Positions 27,279 to 36,236 of a stretch of DNA of 64,000 bases are shown here, one piece after another. The notes under the pieces are model-generated. The model did not search any database, was not told where the DNA came from, and saw only the letters and a program-made list of their open reading frames with translations. The stretch comes from Pseudomonas sp. Choline-02u-1 (GTDB taxonomy: Bacteria; Pseudomonadota; Gammaproteobacteria; Pseudomonadales; Pseudomonadaceae). The stretch is taken from contig NZ_PJBC01000001.1 of NCBI RefSeq assembly GCF_002836515.1, positions 124,001-188,000 on the forward strand, read 5' to 3'. The first letter of the stretch is position 1, and each line of letters begins with the position of its first letter. The translations under genes and the position numbers were made by a program.

Positions 27279-28247
27279 ATGCCCGCAACCGTTCTGGTAC
27301 TGGTTGAAACGATCAATGACTATCTGCCGATTCTCGAACATCAGGGGTTCCATCTGATCCTTGCACCCACGCCCGCCGAGCGGGCGCAGGCCATCTTCAC
27401 CCATGGCAGTCGCATCGACGCTGTGCTCACTCGTGGTCCGCTGGGCCTGACTGCCGACGAGATCAGCGCCCTGTCCGCCTTGAAAATCATTACGGTAATC
27501 GGCGCAGGCTATGAACAGGTCGATCTACAAGCCGCCAGCGACCGTGGCATCACTGTCACCAACGGCGCCGGGGTCAACGCCTCGTCGGTGGCCGATCATG
27601 CGATGGCGCTGCTGCTCGCGCTGGTTCGCGATATCCCGCGCTGCGATGCAGCTGTACGCCGCGGTGAATGGCCGAAAATCATGCGCCCATCGTTGGCGGG
27701 CAAACGTCTCGGAATACTCGGGCTGGGCGCAGTGGGCATGGCGGTCGCCAAGCGCGCTGAACTGGGCTTCGACATGCAGATCAGCTACCACAACCGCCAA
27801 GTGCGCAGCGACGTCCCTTATTCTTTCTGCTCGACACCGACCGATCTGGCTCGAGCTTCGGATTTTCTGGTGGTCGCCACGCCCGGTGGCATTACAACGC
27901 AGCATCTGGTGACGCGAGCAGTGCTCGATGCGCTCGGGCCAAATGGATTCATCGTCAATATCGCAAGAGCCAGTGTGATCGCTACGACAGACCTGATTAC
28001 CGCACTTGAACAACGGCGTATCGCCGGCGCCGCCCTGGATGTGTTCGATCACGAGCCGGAAGTGCCCGATGCCCTGAAAAGTCTCAGCAATGTTGTCCTG
28101 ACGCCACATGTCGCGGGACTCTCCCCTGAGGCTACACAAGGCACGGTGGAACTGGTTGGCAAGAACCTGATGGCGTTTTTCTCCGGGCAACCGGTGCTGA
28201 CGCCCGTCGCTTTGCCGCCAAGACTGAGAAACCAGCGCGTGCACTAA
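27279..28247 (+). CDS. D-2-hydroxyacid dehydrogenase (GhrB/2-ketoacid reductase type)
   Basis: 322 residues; AGGAG precedes the ATG. NAD(P)-binding loop LGLGAVGMAVAKR, and the catalytic Arg, Glu and His in NIARAS, DHEPEVP and LTPHVAG. It should reduce a 2-ketoacid such as glyoxylate, hydroxypyruvate or 2-ketogluconate. Stands alone, no sugar-acid genes beside it. Confidence 0.87.
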   Translation: MPATVLVLVETINDYLPILEHQGFHLILAPTPAERAQAIFTHGSRIDAVLTRGPLGLTADEISALSALKIITVIGAGYEQVDLQAASDRGITVTNGAGVNASSVADHAMALLLALVRDIPRCDAAVRRGEWPKIMRPSLAGKRLGILGLGAVGMAVAKRAELGFDMQISYHNRQVRSDVPYSFCSTPTDLARASDFLVVATPGGITTQHLVTRAVLDALGPNGFIVNIARASVIATTDLITALEQRRIAGAALDVFDHEPEVPDALKSLSNVVLTPHVAGLSPEATQGTVELVGKNLMAFFSGQPVLTPVALPPRLRNQRVH

Positions 28248-28410
28248 CCGGCGCGGCCTTCCCAGGTCTGCGCCGATCCTCGCCCATTCCCAGAGTTGAT
28301 TATCCGGCAACACGCTGACCTATAAGACCGACCCGCACTTGTGAGCACCCGAGCGCGCCATTAGATTAGCCAATGATGTCTGGCCTCCAAAATAAGCAGA
28401 AGGGATAAGC

Positions 28411-29478
28411 ATGGCGCTTACTGACCAGTCCACCCGGATCCGCTCTGGCGAAGAACTTGATGCCAGCCTGATCGATCCGTATCTCAAGGCGCACATCCCG
28501 GGCCTGACCGGCAGCCCACAGATCAGCCAGTTTCCCGGCGGTGCCTCGAACCTGACTTACCTGCTCGAATACCCGGAACAGGAGTTTGTCCTGCGCCGAC
28601 CGCCGTTTGGCCACAAGGCCAAATCCGCCCATGACATGGGCCGTGAATTCCGCATCCTCAATCAACTGCGCGACGGCTTCCCGTATTGCCCGAAGGCGTA
28701 CGTGCACTGCACGGACGAATCGGTGATGGGCGCCGAGTTCTACGTGATGGAACGGGTCAAGGGCATCATCCTGCGCGCCGAACTGCCGCCGGAACTGGGC
28801 CTGGACTCAGCGAAGACCGAAGCACTGTGCAAAAGCTTCATCGACCGTTTCGTCGAACTTCACCGCGTTGATTACAATGCCTGCGGCCTCGGCGATCTGG
28901 GCAAGCCCGAAGGCTACGTCGCGCGGCAGATCAAAGGCTGGAGCGAGCGCTACGAAAAAGCCCTGACCCCGGATGCGCCGCACTGGGAAGCCGTGAAAGC
29001 CTGGCTTGCCGACAAGATGCCGGCCGACCACCCGACATCGAGCATCGTCCACAACGATTACCGCTTCGACAACGTCATCCTCGACCCGGACAACCCGATG
29101 CAGATCATCGGCGTGCTCGACTGGGAACTGACCACCCTCGGCGACCCGCTGATGGACCTGGGCAATACCCTCGCCTATTGGATCGAAGCCGGCGACCCGG
29201 CGCCGGTGCAATTGATGCGCCGCCAGCCAAGCCATGCACCGGGCATGCTGACGCGCCGCGAATTCGTCGACTACTACGCCGAGCGCTCGGGCATCAGCAT
29301 CGACAATTTCGATTTCTACTACACCTACGGCCTGTTTCGCCTGGCCGGCATTGTCCAGCAGATTTACTACCGTTTTTACCATGGCCAGACCCAGGACAAA
29401 CGCTTCGCGCAGTTCATTCACATGAACAAACTGCTGGAGCAGATGAGCCTGCAGGTGATTCAGAAATCCAGCCTCTGA
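28411..29478 (+). CDS. Phosphotransferase (APH family, ACAD10-N-like)
   Basis: 355 residues; AGAAGGG precedes the ATG. Kinase-like fold: FPGGASNLTYLLEY for the nucleotide loop, catalytic loop HNDYRFDNVILD, metal loop LDWELTTLGDPLMDLG. This subgroup resembles the aminoglycoside phosphotransferase domain of ACAD10/11, which phosphorylates 4-hydroxyacyl-CoA. Followed after 36 bases by a short-chain dehydrogenase, so the two probably act on one lipid or hydroxyacid. Confidence 0.87.
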   Translation: MALTDQSTRIRSGEELDASLIDPYLKAHIPGLTGSPQISQFPGGASNLTYLLEYPEQEFVLRRPPFGHKAKSAHDMGREFRILNQLRDGFPYCPKAYVHCTDESVMGAEFYVMERVKGIILRAELPPELGLDSAKTEALCKSFIDRFVELHRVDYNACGLGDLGKPEGYVARQIKGWSERYEKALTPDAPHWEAVKAWLADKMPADHPTSSIVHNDYRFDNVILDPDNPMQIIGVLDWELTTLGDPLMDLGNTLAYWIEAGDPAPVQLMRRQPSHAPGMLTRREFVDYYAERSGISIDNFDFYYTYGLFRLAGIVQQIYYRFYHGQTQDKRFAQFIHMNKLLEQMSLQVIQKSSL

Positions 29479-29514
29479 TCCGGGCAATAACATGACTTTT
29501 TACAAGGGAATCCC

Positions 29515-30282
29515 ATGTCCAAGACTCAGTTGTTCGACCTCGACGGCAAAATCGCTTTCGTCTCTGGCGCCAGCCGTGGCATCGGCGAAGCCATCGCCAA
29601 ACTGCTGGCCCAGCAAGGCGCCCACGTGATTGTTTCGAGCCGCAAGCTCGAAGGCTGCCAACACGTCGCCGACGCCATCACCGCCGCCGGCGGCAAGGCA
29701 ACTGCCGTGGCCTGCCACATCGGTGAAATGGAGCAGATCAGCCAGGTCTTCGCCGGGATCAAGGAACAGTTCGGCCGCCTCGACATCCTGGTCAACAACG
29801 CCGCGACCAACCCGCAATTCTGCAACGTGCTCGACACCGATCTCGGTGCGTTCCAGAAGACCGTCGATGTGAACATTCGCGGCTACTTCTTCATGTCGGT
29901 AGAGGCCGGCAAGCTGATGCGCGAAAACGGTGGTGGCAGCATCATCAACGTCGCGTCGATCAATGGCATCTCGCCGGGGATTTTCCAGGGCATTTATTCG
30001 GTGACCAAAGCGGCGGTCATCAACATGACCAAAGTCTTCGCCAAGGAATGCGCGCAATTCGGCATCCGCTGCAACGCCCTGCTCCCCGGCCTGACCGACA
30101 CCAAATTCGCCTCGGCCCTGGTCAAAAACGATGCGATCCTGAAACAGGCACTGACCCAGATTCCGCTCAAGCGCGTGGCCGATCCGAGCGAAATGGCTGG
30201 CGCGGTGCTGTATCTGGCCAGCGATGCGTCGAGTTACACCACGGGTGTGGCACTGAATGTGGATGGCGGGTTCCTGTCCTGA
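29515..30282 (+). CDS. Short-chain dehydrogenase/reductase
   Basis: 255 residues. Cofactor loop SGASRGIGEA, NNAA, catalytic Ser in NVASINGIS and YSVTK (Tyr-X3-Lys). FabG-like architecture ending in VDGGFLS. Second gene of the phosphotransferase-SDR unit; substrate unknown. Confidence 0.9.
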   Translation: MSKTQLFDLDGKIAFVSGASRGIGEAIAKLLAQQGAHVIVSSRKLEGCQHVADAITAAGGKATAVACHIGEMEQISQVFAGIKEQFGRLDILVNNAATNPQFCNVLDTDLGAFQKTVDVNIRGYFFMSVEAGKLMRENGGGSIINVASINGISPGIFQGIYSVTKAAVINMTKVFAKECAQFGIRCNALLPGLTDTKFASALVKNDAILKQALTQIPLKRVADPSEMAGAVLYLASDASSYTTGVALNVDGGFLS

Positions 30283-30306
30283 TTTCCACGGCAGATTGCT
30301 AACCCG

Positions 30307-30394
30307 TGTGGGAGCGAGCCTGCTTGCGAAAGCGCCGCGTCAGTCAGCTGGTTTCGACTGATACCACGCCTTGGCGAGCAGGCTCGCTCCTACA
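30307..30394. repeat. REP doublet
   Basis: TGTGGGAGCGAGCCTGCTTG and the inverted arm GCGAGCAGGCTCGCTCCTACA with about 40 bases between. Between the SDR gene and a convergent lipoprotein gene. Confidence 0.88.
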
Positions 30395-30442
30395 GGGTCA
30401 CAGCAGGATTCCAGGCCTCGTGGAATCGAGCAATCGCGATTC

Positions 30443-30655
30443 TTATTGTGTAATGCAACGGGTAGTGGTGATCTGGCGTGTCACCTGCCCATCCACATAC
30501 ATGTCCCCAACCACCTCAGTATTCTCCAGCACTTCACACCGGCGTTCCGGCGGTGGCGGCGGCGCGGCAGGCGCAGGAGGCGGCGCACTGGCACAACCGG
30601 CCAACAGCACAGCAAGAAAAGCCAACGGCAAGACGCGTTTCCCAGGATTATTCAT
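30443..30655 (-). CDS. Small proline-rich lipoprotein
   Basis: 70 residues from the ATG at 30655 (MNNPGKRVLPL). Lipobox LLAGC gives lipidation at about Cys20, followed by a run rich in alanine and proline (SAPPPAPAAPPPPPERR) and a short globular tail with two cysteines. Probably anchored in the outer membrane. No family recognised. Confidence 0.78.
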   Translation of the reverse strand: MNNPGKRVLPLAFLAVLLAGCASAPPPAPAAPPPPPERRCEVLENTEVVGDMYVDGQVTRQITTTRCITQ

Positions 30656-31072
30656 AGGACGATCCGCGGTAATGAGAGACAAACTCCCGCAACCCAACCG
30701 GCCGCGGAAGACCTGACCACTCATTCTTTATAGCTGAGCGCCTTGTTAGCGCCAGTGGATGGAGGTGATTGGGGGATTGGCTGTCGGTTTTGCGGGGATT
30801 TTTCAGCAGAAGGCTGGATTGAGATCATCGTTGCCGGCAAGGGACTCATCGCGAGCAAGCCCGCTCCCACAGAAAAGCAAAAGCAAAGCTCATCCGCGCT
30901 TCACCACTCAAAACAATGAGCGTGAGCTCGAGTACCGCTTTTGATCTTGATCTCAGAGCCCGTCGGCAGGCTGAGTGGAGAGATTGATCCCGGAGCGAAA
31001 GAACCCCGAGCCTCAGCGAGCGAGCCGACGTCAGAGCATGGCCGGCCCAAAGGCCGCCAAGACCAAAGCGCG
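30656..31072. other. Gene-free region with single half-REP
   Basis: No gene seen. A solitary REP arm (GCGAGCAAGCCCGCTCCCACA) lies at 30850-30872. Between 30930 and 31075 the text TTTTGATCTTGATCTCAGAG...CCGAGCCTCAGCGAGCGAGC has the look of dispersed Pseudomonas intergenic repeats, but no second copy is in the window. Confidence 0.5.
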
Positions 31073-31327
31073 CTAAGCCAGATCCGGATCCCGCGAGGAG
31101 CGCAAAGAATTGCTCTCAAGCTCATACCGCAACTCACCCACCAGCGCTTCAAGCGCCTGCGGCGTACGCAGCGAAGCCAGATCCAGGCCACTGATCACCA
31201 GATCCACCTGCCCGGAATCCGGGTGATACAACTTGACCGTCAGCGAATGGTCACCATCGACCGAACACTCACAAGCGAGCGGCGCAAAACTGTGCTCGAG
31301 CCGAGCGCGCAACTGCGCAAGATTCAT
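31073..31327 (-). CDS. DUF1652 family protein
   Basis: 84 residues from the ATG at 31327 (adjacent ATG 31330 equally possible). Matches the Pseudomonas family DUF1652: FAPLACECSVDGDHSLTVKL, then GQVDLVISGLDLASL and LVGELRYELES. Small cytosolic protein of unknown function, often near regulators. Confidence 0.82.
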   Translation of the reverse strand: MNLAQLRARLEHSFAPLACECSVDGDHSLTVKLYHPDSGQVDLVISGLDLASLRTPQALEALVGELRYELESNSLRSSRDPDLA

Positions 31328-31430
31328 CATTGACGTTGTTCCTATGGCTGCTTCAAGGGGGCGCGATCGCAAGCCCGAAATGGCTTACACCGCACCCCAC
31401 CAGCCTAAGAACACAGCGCCTGCGCCAATA

Positions 31431-31469
31431 CATGAATTTGCACCTATGCAATTAGTGCATTTGCACCCT
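31431..31469 (-). promoter_or_regulatory. Direct repeat GTGCAAAT before the DUF1652 gene
   Basis: On the minus strand GGTGCAAATGCACTAATTGC is followed by ATAGGTGCAAATTCATG: two copies of GGTGCAAAT about 24 bases apart, some 100-140 bases before the DUF1652 start. Possible regulator site; function inferred from repetition only. Confidence 0.4.
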
Positions 31470-32965
31470 TAGCGCTGCCCCTTGGTGCTCCACTCTCCGG
31501 AAAACAAGCCCCGCTCACGAGCCCAGACAATCGCCTCGCTGCGGCTGTGCACGTCGAGCTTCGAATACACCGTGGCCACGTGATTGCGCACGGTATTGGG
31601 CGCCAGTTTCAACCGCGCGGCGATCTCCTTGTCCGCCAGCCCTTCACAGATCAAACCCAGCACATCGCGCTCGCGCGCCGTCAGATCAGTGAACGAAGCG
31701 CTGGGCAGCTGCGGCGAATTGATTTTCTTCACGTTGGCCAGTTTTTCGATCAGCGTGCGGCTGAACCACGAAGCATCCTTCATCACCTCTTCAATTGCCG
31801 CTACCAATTCAAGCTCTGTGCGCTTGCGCTCGGTCATGTCCATCAACACCAGCAGATAGCAGGACGTGTCATGGATGTTAACCGTGTCAGCGGACACCGC
31901 GCATTCCAGCAACTCCTCGTCCTTCTTGCGCACCGGCACGTCGACGCGATCCACCCGACCGTTCTTCGCCAGGGCCGACAACAGCCGCGTGCGGGCGCCG
32001 TCATCGTGAATAAAGCTCAACTGCGTGACAGTCTTGCCGAGCACCTCGTCGCTGTCGTAAGCGAGGGTATCGAGGAACGCCTGGTTGACGTCGATGACCT
32101 CCTGCTTGTCAGCCGTACAGATCAGAATCGGCACCGGCGTCAGGCGAAACGCCTTGGCAAACCGCTCCTCACTCTGACGCAAGGCCAGTTCGACACGGCG
32201 CCGTGGCTCCATATCGACGAAAGAGAACAACATGCAATTCTCGTCATTGAGCAGCAACGGTTGCCCGGCGACGATCACCTGTTTGCTGCCCCCGTCCGGA
32301 AGGCTCAATTGCGCCTGCATCTGCGGGATGGTCGCGACATCGCGCAAGCGCTGAATCGCCAGATCGCGCTGATCAGCCTGTTCGAAGATGTCGATTTCAT
32401 AGGCTGAGGTGCCAATCACCTGATCGCGCGTATAGCCGGTCATTTCCAGAAAGCCCGGATTGACCTTGATGTAACGCAGATCGCTGAGCCGGCAGATCAC
32501 CGCTGGCGCAGGGTTGGCGTTGAAGGTTTTTTCGAAACGCAGTTCGGCGTTGGCCCAGTCGGTGACGTCACTCATGATCAGCACCAGCGACTCGGGCTGC
32601 CCCACGCGGTCGGTCAGTACCATGCTGCGCACACTATGTACCCAGACATGCTCCGGATCGGCCACGGACGAGACTTCGATCAACACATCATTGAACACCT
32701 CGCAGCGCGCCACGCGGCTGATCGGGTAGTTCTCGGGCGGCAAGACATGATTGTTGCGATAGCGCAGCGTGAAGCGCTTTGCGTACTCGTCGGCGTTGGT
32801 GCCCAGATCACCGATGGTGCTGACGCCATGCATGGTCAACGCCGCTTCGTTGGCCCAAAGGATGCTTTGGTCGAGCTCCAGCAGAATCACCCCGTCCGAC
32901 AGCCCGGCGATGATCTGCTGCAACTGGCGACGGTTGGTTTCGGTAGTCAGGACTTCCTGGCTCAT
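31469..32965 (-). CDS. Multi-PAS LuxR-type transcriptional regulator
   Basis: 498 residues. Three PAS-like domains (about 10-135, 145-260, 270-390), then a C-terminal LuxR helix-turn-helix (LTARERDVLGLICEGLADKE, LAPNTVRNHVATVYSKL). No histidine kinase or receiver domain, so it is a one-component sensor. GGAGATCCA precedes the ATG. It follows emrA by 105 bases on the same strand and may control the efflux genes. Ligand unknown. Confidence 0.85.
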   Translation of the reverse strand: MSQEVLTTETNRRQLQQIIAGLSDGVILLELDQSILWANEAALTMHGVSTIGDLGTNADEYAKRFTLRYRNNHVLPPENYPISRVARCEVFNDVLIEVSSVADPEHVWVHSVRSMVLTDRVGQPESLVLIMSDVTDWANAELRFEKTFNANPAPAVICRLSDLRYIKVNPGFLEMTGYTRDQVIGTSAYEIDIFEQADQRDLAIQRLRDVATIPQMQAQLSLPDGGSKQVIVAGQPLLLNDENCMLFSFVDMEPRRRVELALRQSEERFAKAFRLTPVPILICTADKQEVIDVNQAFLDTLAYDSDEVLGKTVTQLSFIHDDGARTRLLSALAKNGRVDRVDVPVRKKDEELLECAVSADTVNIHDTSCYLLVLMDMTERKRTELELVAAIEEVMKDASWFSRTLIEKLANVKKINSPQLPSASFTDLTARERDVLGLICEGLADKEIAARLKLAPNTVRNHVATVYSKLDVHSRSEAIVWARERGLFSGEWSTKGQR

Positions 32966-33070
32966 TGGATCTCCACACTGTGATGCGGCTAGGTGATGAG
33001 TACGACCGCAGCGGCTCGGGATCGTGCGGCGCCCCTGAAATCGCCGAAAACCCTATATCGGGTGTAGAGC

Positions 33071-34213
33071 TCAGTGGGGTTGGGTATCGCCTGCGGCAGT
33101 GTCAATGCTGACGACCACCGACATCCCCGGACGCAGACGTTCCTCCTCGTCCTGATCCGGGTCGATGGTGATGCGTACCGGCACGCGCTGAGCGATCTTG
33201 ACGAAATTGCCAGTGGCATTGTCGGCCTGAAGCAAGGCGAATTCCGAACCGGTGCCCGGCGAAATATGCTGCACATGCCCGGTGAATCTGCGGTGGTTCA
33301 AGGCGTCGACGGTGAAGCGCACCGGCTGCCCGACACGCACGTTGGCCATCTGCGTTTCCTTCATGTTGGCGATCACCCATTTCTGATCCGGCACCAATGC
33401 CATCAACTGCGCGCCGGAGTTGACGTAGGCGCCGAGGCGCACGCCGATCTGCCCGAGCTGGCCGTCGCGCGGGGCGACGATGCGCGTGTTCGACAGGTAG
33501 ATCCGCGCCAGTTGCACCGCCGCTTCCGCGCTGGCCACGGCGGCCTCCAGCGAGCCGCGATTGACGATCACCGTTTGCAGATCCTGGCGGGCAATTTCCA
33601 GATTGGCCTTGGCCTGCGCCACCGCCGCCGTGCTCTGCGCATTGGCAGCGAGGGTCACGTCGAACTCGCGTCTGGACACCGAACCGTCGCGCACCAGTTC
33701 CTGATTACGCCGCAGATCGGCCTCGCTCTTGCGCAACTGCGCCTGGCTGTCGGCCAATACCGCCTGGCGCAATTTGATCGTTGCCTCGGCGCTGTTGCGC
33801 TGCTGCACGACGTTGGCCAACCCGGCCTTTTGCACCGCCAGTTGCGCCAGGGACTGGTCGAGGCGTTGCTGATAAATGCGGTCGTCCAGACGCACCAGCA
33901 GATCCCCGGCCTTGACGTACTGGAAGTCCTGCACCGGCACCTCGAATACATAACCGCTGAGCTGTGGGCCAATAATCGTCACCTGCCCGCGAATCAAGGC
34001 GTTTTCAGTGGTTTCCACAGCGCTGCTGAACGGCGGCAATTGCCAGGCATACAACACGATCAGCACGCCAACGATAGCGATCGCGGCAAAGCCCAGCGAA
34101 GAAATGATCCGCACCCGTAGCGAACGTGGTGCGGTGTTGGCTGATGCAGGCGGCGCCTCCCCTTCAGGTGTGGCGGCGATGGCGTTGGTGGTTGTGGTGG
34201 TCGGTTCGGTCAT
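33071..34213 (-). CDS. HlyD/EmrA-type membrane fusion protein
   Basis: 380 residues. One N-terminal membrane anchor (about 33-53), then a biotinyl-lipoyl-like half (QVTIIGPQLSGYVFEVPVQD), a long coiled-coil hairpin (about 110-200) and its return (NTRIVAPRDGQLGQIGVRLG). It links an inner-membrane pump to an outer-membrane channel. Its ATG overlaps the end of the permease gene by four bases (ATGA), so the two are translationally coupled. Confidence 0.9.
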   Translation of the reverse strand: MTEPTTTTTNAIAATPEGEAPPASANTAPRSLRVRIISSLGFAAIAIVGVLIVLYAWQLPPFSSAVETTENALIRGQVTIIGPQLSGYVFEVPVQDFQYVKAGDLLVRLDDRIYQQRLDQSLAQLAVQKAGLANVVQQRNSAEATIKLRQAVLADSQAQLRKSEADLRRNQELVRDGSVSRREFDVTLAANAQSTAAVAQAKANLEIARQDLQTVIVNRGSLEAAVASAEAAVQLARIYLSNTRIVAPRDGQLGQIGVRLGAYVNSGAQLMALVPDQKWVIANMKETQMANVRVGQPVRFTVDALNHRRFTGHVQHISPGTGSEFALLQADNATGNFVKIAQRVPVRITIDPDQDEEERLRPGMSVVVSIDTAAGDTQPH

Positions 34214-35865
34214 GAAGAAGTGGCACCGCTGGGTGGTACGGAAGGTGTCGGCTCAATGGCTTTGGTGGTGCTCACCAGCCACAACGCACGAATCGAAAGC
34301 CAGATCATGGTCAGGACGGCAATGACCGCAATCAGCATGAAGACATCGTTATAGGCCAGCACGTTCGCTTCGCGTGTCGCCGCATTGGCGAGGCTGCGAA
34401 TGCCGGCCAGATTGCGCAGGCTCGGGTCGGCGAGCAACGAACCGAAGGCCGAGCCGCCGCTCTGCACCCGCGCGGCCACCAACGGGTCGGACATCACCAG
34501 ATGATCGACGATGTGGCTGGAATGGTACTTCTCCCGCACGATCTGAAAAGTGCCGAGCAACGCCGCGCCGAGCAGTCCGCCGAGGTTGTTGCAGATCCCG
34601 AACAGTACGGAAAAACTCACCAGGTTGCGCGGATTGGTCAGCACGTTGCGCGTGCCGAAGACCATGGTCGGGCCGAGAAAAAACGTACTGCCGAACGCCA
34701 GCAGGAACTGGCTGAAATACATGTTGGCGGGACGGGTCAGGTTGTTGGAAAAGCTGTCCATCACCGAACCGGTGGCCATCAGCGCCAGCGAGATGATCAA
34801 CGGCATCAACAAGTGTTTCGGGTCGATGGTCAGCGCGCTGGTGGCAAGCCCGGCAATGCTGCCGATCAGCATCACCACGTACAGACTGTGCAACTGCTCA
34901 TAGCCCATGTTGAGGTTCTGCATGAAGCCAACCGCGCCGGTCGATTGCTCCGAGGTGACCATGCGAATCAGGGTCACCGCCAGCGCCAGGCGGATCATCG
35001 TTCCGCTGCCGAGCCAGCGGGTCATCAGCATCGGGTTACTGCGGTTGTGCTCGATGGCCAGCCCCATGATGATCAGCGCGATCGAGCACGCCAGCGCCAC
35101 GCCGATCCAGTCCGCCTCCAGCCACCAGTCGATCCGCCCCAGCGACAGCACTGCGCACAACAATGCCACCCCGGTGGCGAGGATGGCGAAGGTCAGGAAG
35201 TCGAGTTTTTCAAAGGTCTTGAAGCGGTCACCGGGCGGAAGCTTCAGCAGCAAGACACAGCCCAGTGACAGCAGGGCCATGCCCAGTTCGAACAGGTACA
35301 AGCCGCGCCATTCGGCGATCTGCAACAGGTCTTCAGAGAACAACCGCGCCAGCGGTAACGCCAATTGCGAAGTACCGAGGCCGAGCACCAACGCTTTGAG
35401 CCGCCACTTCGCCGGGAACGCCTGGACCATGTAATACAAACCCAGCGAACTCAACGCCGCACCGACCATGCCGTGGGCAGCACGCACCGCTACCGCAGAA
35501 TTCAGATCGTTGACGAACAAATGGCCGAAGGTCACCAGCGCGTAGAGCACCAGGAATACCTCGGTGAACGCCCGCAAGCCGAACTGCTGGCGAAACTTCA
35601 CCAGCAGCAGGTTCATCGACACGTTGGTCATCACGTACGCCGCCGGCAGCCAGGCCATTTCCGCTGTGGTCGCGCCGAGCGAGCCTTGCAGATAAGGCAG
35701 GTTGGCTACCACCAGTGAATTCCCCAGCCCACCGGTTACCGCCACCAGCACACCAACCGCCGCGTAGGCCAGGCGCTTGGGCGTGGAGTGCAGCGGCGTC
35801 GAAGGAGAACCGGGCAGGCTGGGCTTTTCGTGGGGCTGCCAGTTGCGCGGGGCGTATTTATCCAT
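34210..35865 (-). CDS. MFS efflux permease, DHA2 (EmrB-like)
   Basis: 551 residues, about 14 membrane segments. VVANLPYLQGSLGATTAEMAW at the start is DHA2-like but lacks the usual ALP motif aspartate. Pairs with the adaptor encoded immediately downstream for export of hydrophobic compounds. Gene order is permease first, adaptor second, the reverse of E. coli emrAB, and no outer-membrane component is encoded here. Confidence 0.87.
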   Translation of the reverse strand: MDKYAPRNWQPHEKPSLPGSPSTPLHSTPKRLAYAAVGVLVAVTGGLGNSLVVANLPYLQGSLGATTAEMAWLPAAYVMTNVSMNLLLVKFRQQFGLRAFTEVFLVLYALVTFGHLFVNDLNSAVAVRAAHGMVGAALSSLGLYYMVQAFPAKWRLKALVLGLGTSQLALPLARLFSEDLLQIAEWRGLYLFELGMALLSLGCVLLLKLPPGDRFKTFEKLDFLTFAILATGVALLCAVLSLGRIDWWLEADWIGVALACSIALIIMGLAIEHNRSNPMLMTRWLGSGTMIRLALAVTLIRMVTSEQSTGAVGFMQNLNMGYEQLHSLYVVMLIGSIAGLATSALTIDPKHLLMPLIISLALMATGSVMDSFSNNLTRPANMYFSQFLLAFGSTFFLGPTMVFGTRNVLTNPRNLVSFSVLFGICNNLGGLLGAALLGTFQIVREKYHSSHIVDHLVMSDPLVAARVQSGGSAFGSLLADPSLRNLAGIRSLANAATREANVLAYNDVFMLIAVIAVLTMIWLSIRALWLVSTTKAIEPTPSVPPSGATSS

Positions 35866-36236
35866 GGTTCGGCCTGGTGCTGGGGGTGGAGGAAGTTTGC
35901 CGCAATTTCACGAGCAACACACACTCCATGGCATTGAAAATACCCCTGCGGGAGCGGGCTTGCTCGCGAAGGCGTCAGGTCATACGACTCGTCTATGGCT
36001 GACATACCGCTTTCGCAAGCATGCCCGCTCCCACAGGGTTTCGTACGCGGCTCGCATATCAGCGAGTGCCGGGTCTTGCCGTAAAAGGTCACGTCTGTAA
36101 GAGAACGCGCCGATTTGCAGGGTCGTCGTATAACTTCCAGTTGACATTCCCTGTAAATCTGGGAAATATCCGCATCGATGTTGTACGACGACGTATGACA
36201 AATAATAAAAACAACAACGATCCAGGGAGCATCACA
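35866..36236. promoter_or_regulatory. Region between efflux and uronate clusters: REP plus candidate operators
   Basis: No gene. It holds a REP doublet (35947-36035) and two copies of the GTCGTAT(A/G)AC motif: GTCGTATAAC (36125-36134) and a GACGTATGAC version (36190-36199) next to TTGTACGAC. The same motif in inverse orientation precedes udh at 37759-37768, suggesting one regulator for both promoters. Confidence 0.6.
35947..36035. repeat. REP doublet
   Basis: TGCGGGAGCGGGCTTGCTCG and the inverted arm GCAAGCATGCCCGCTCCCACA. Confidence 0.88.
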
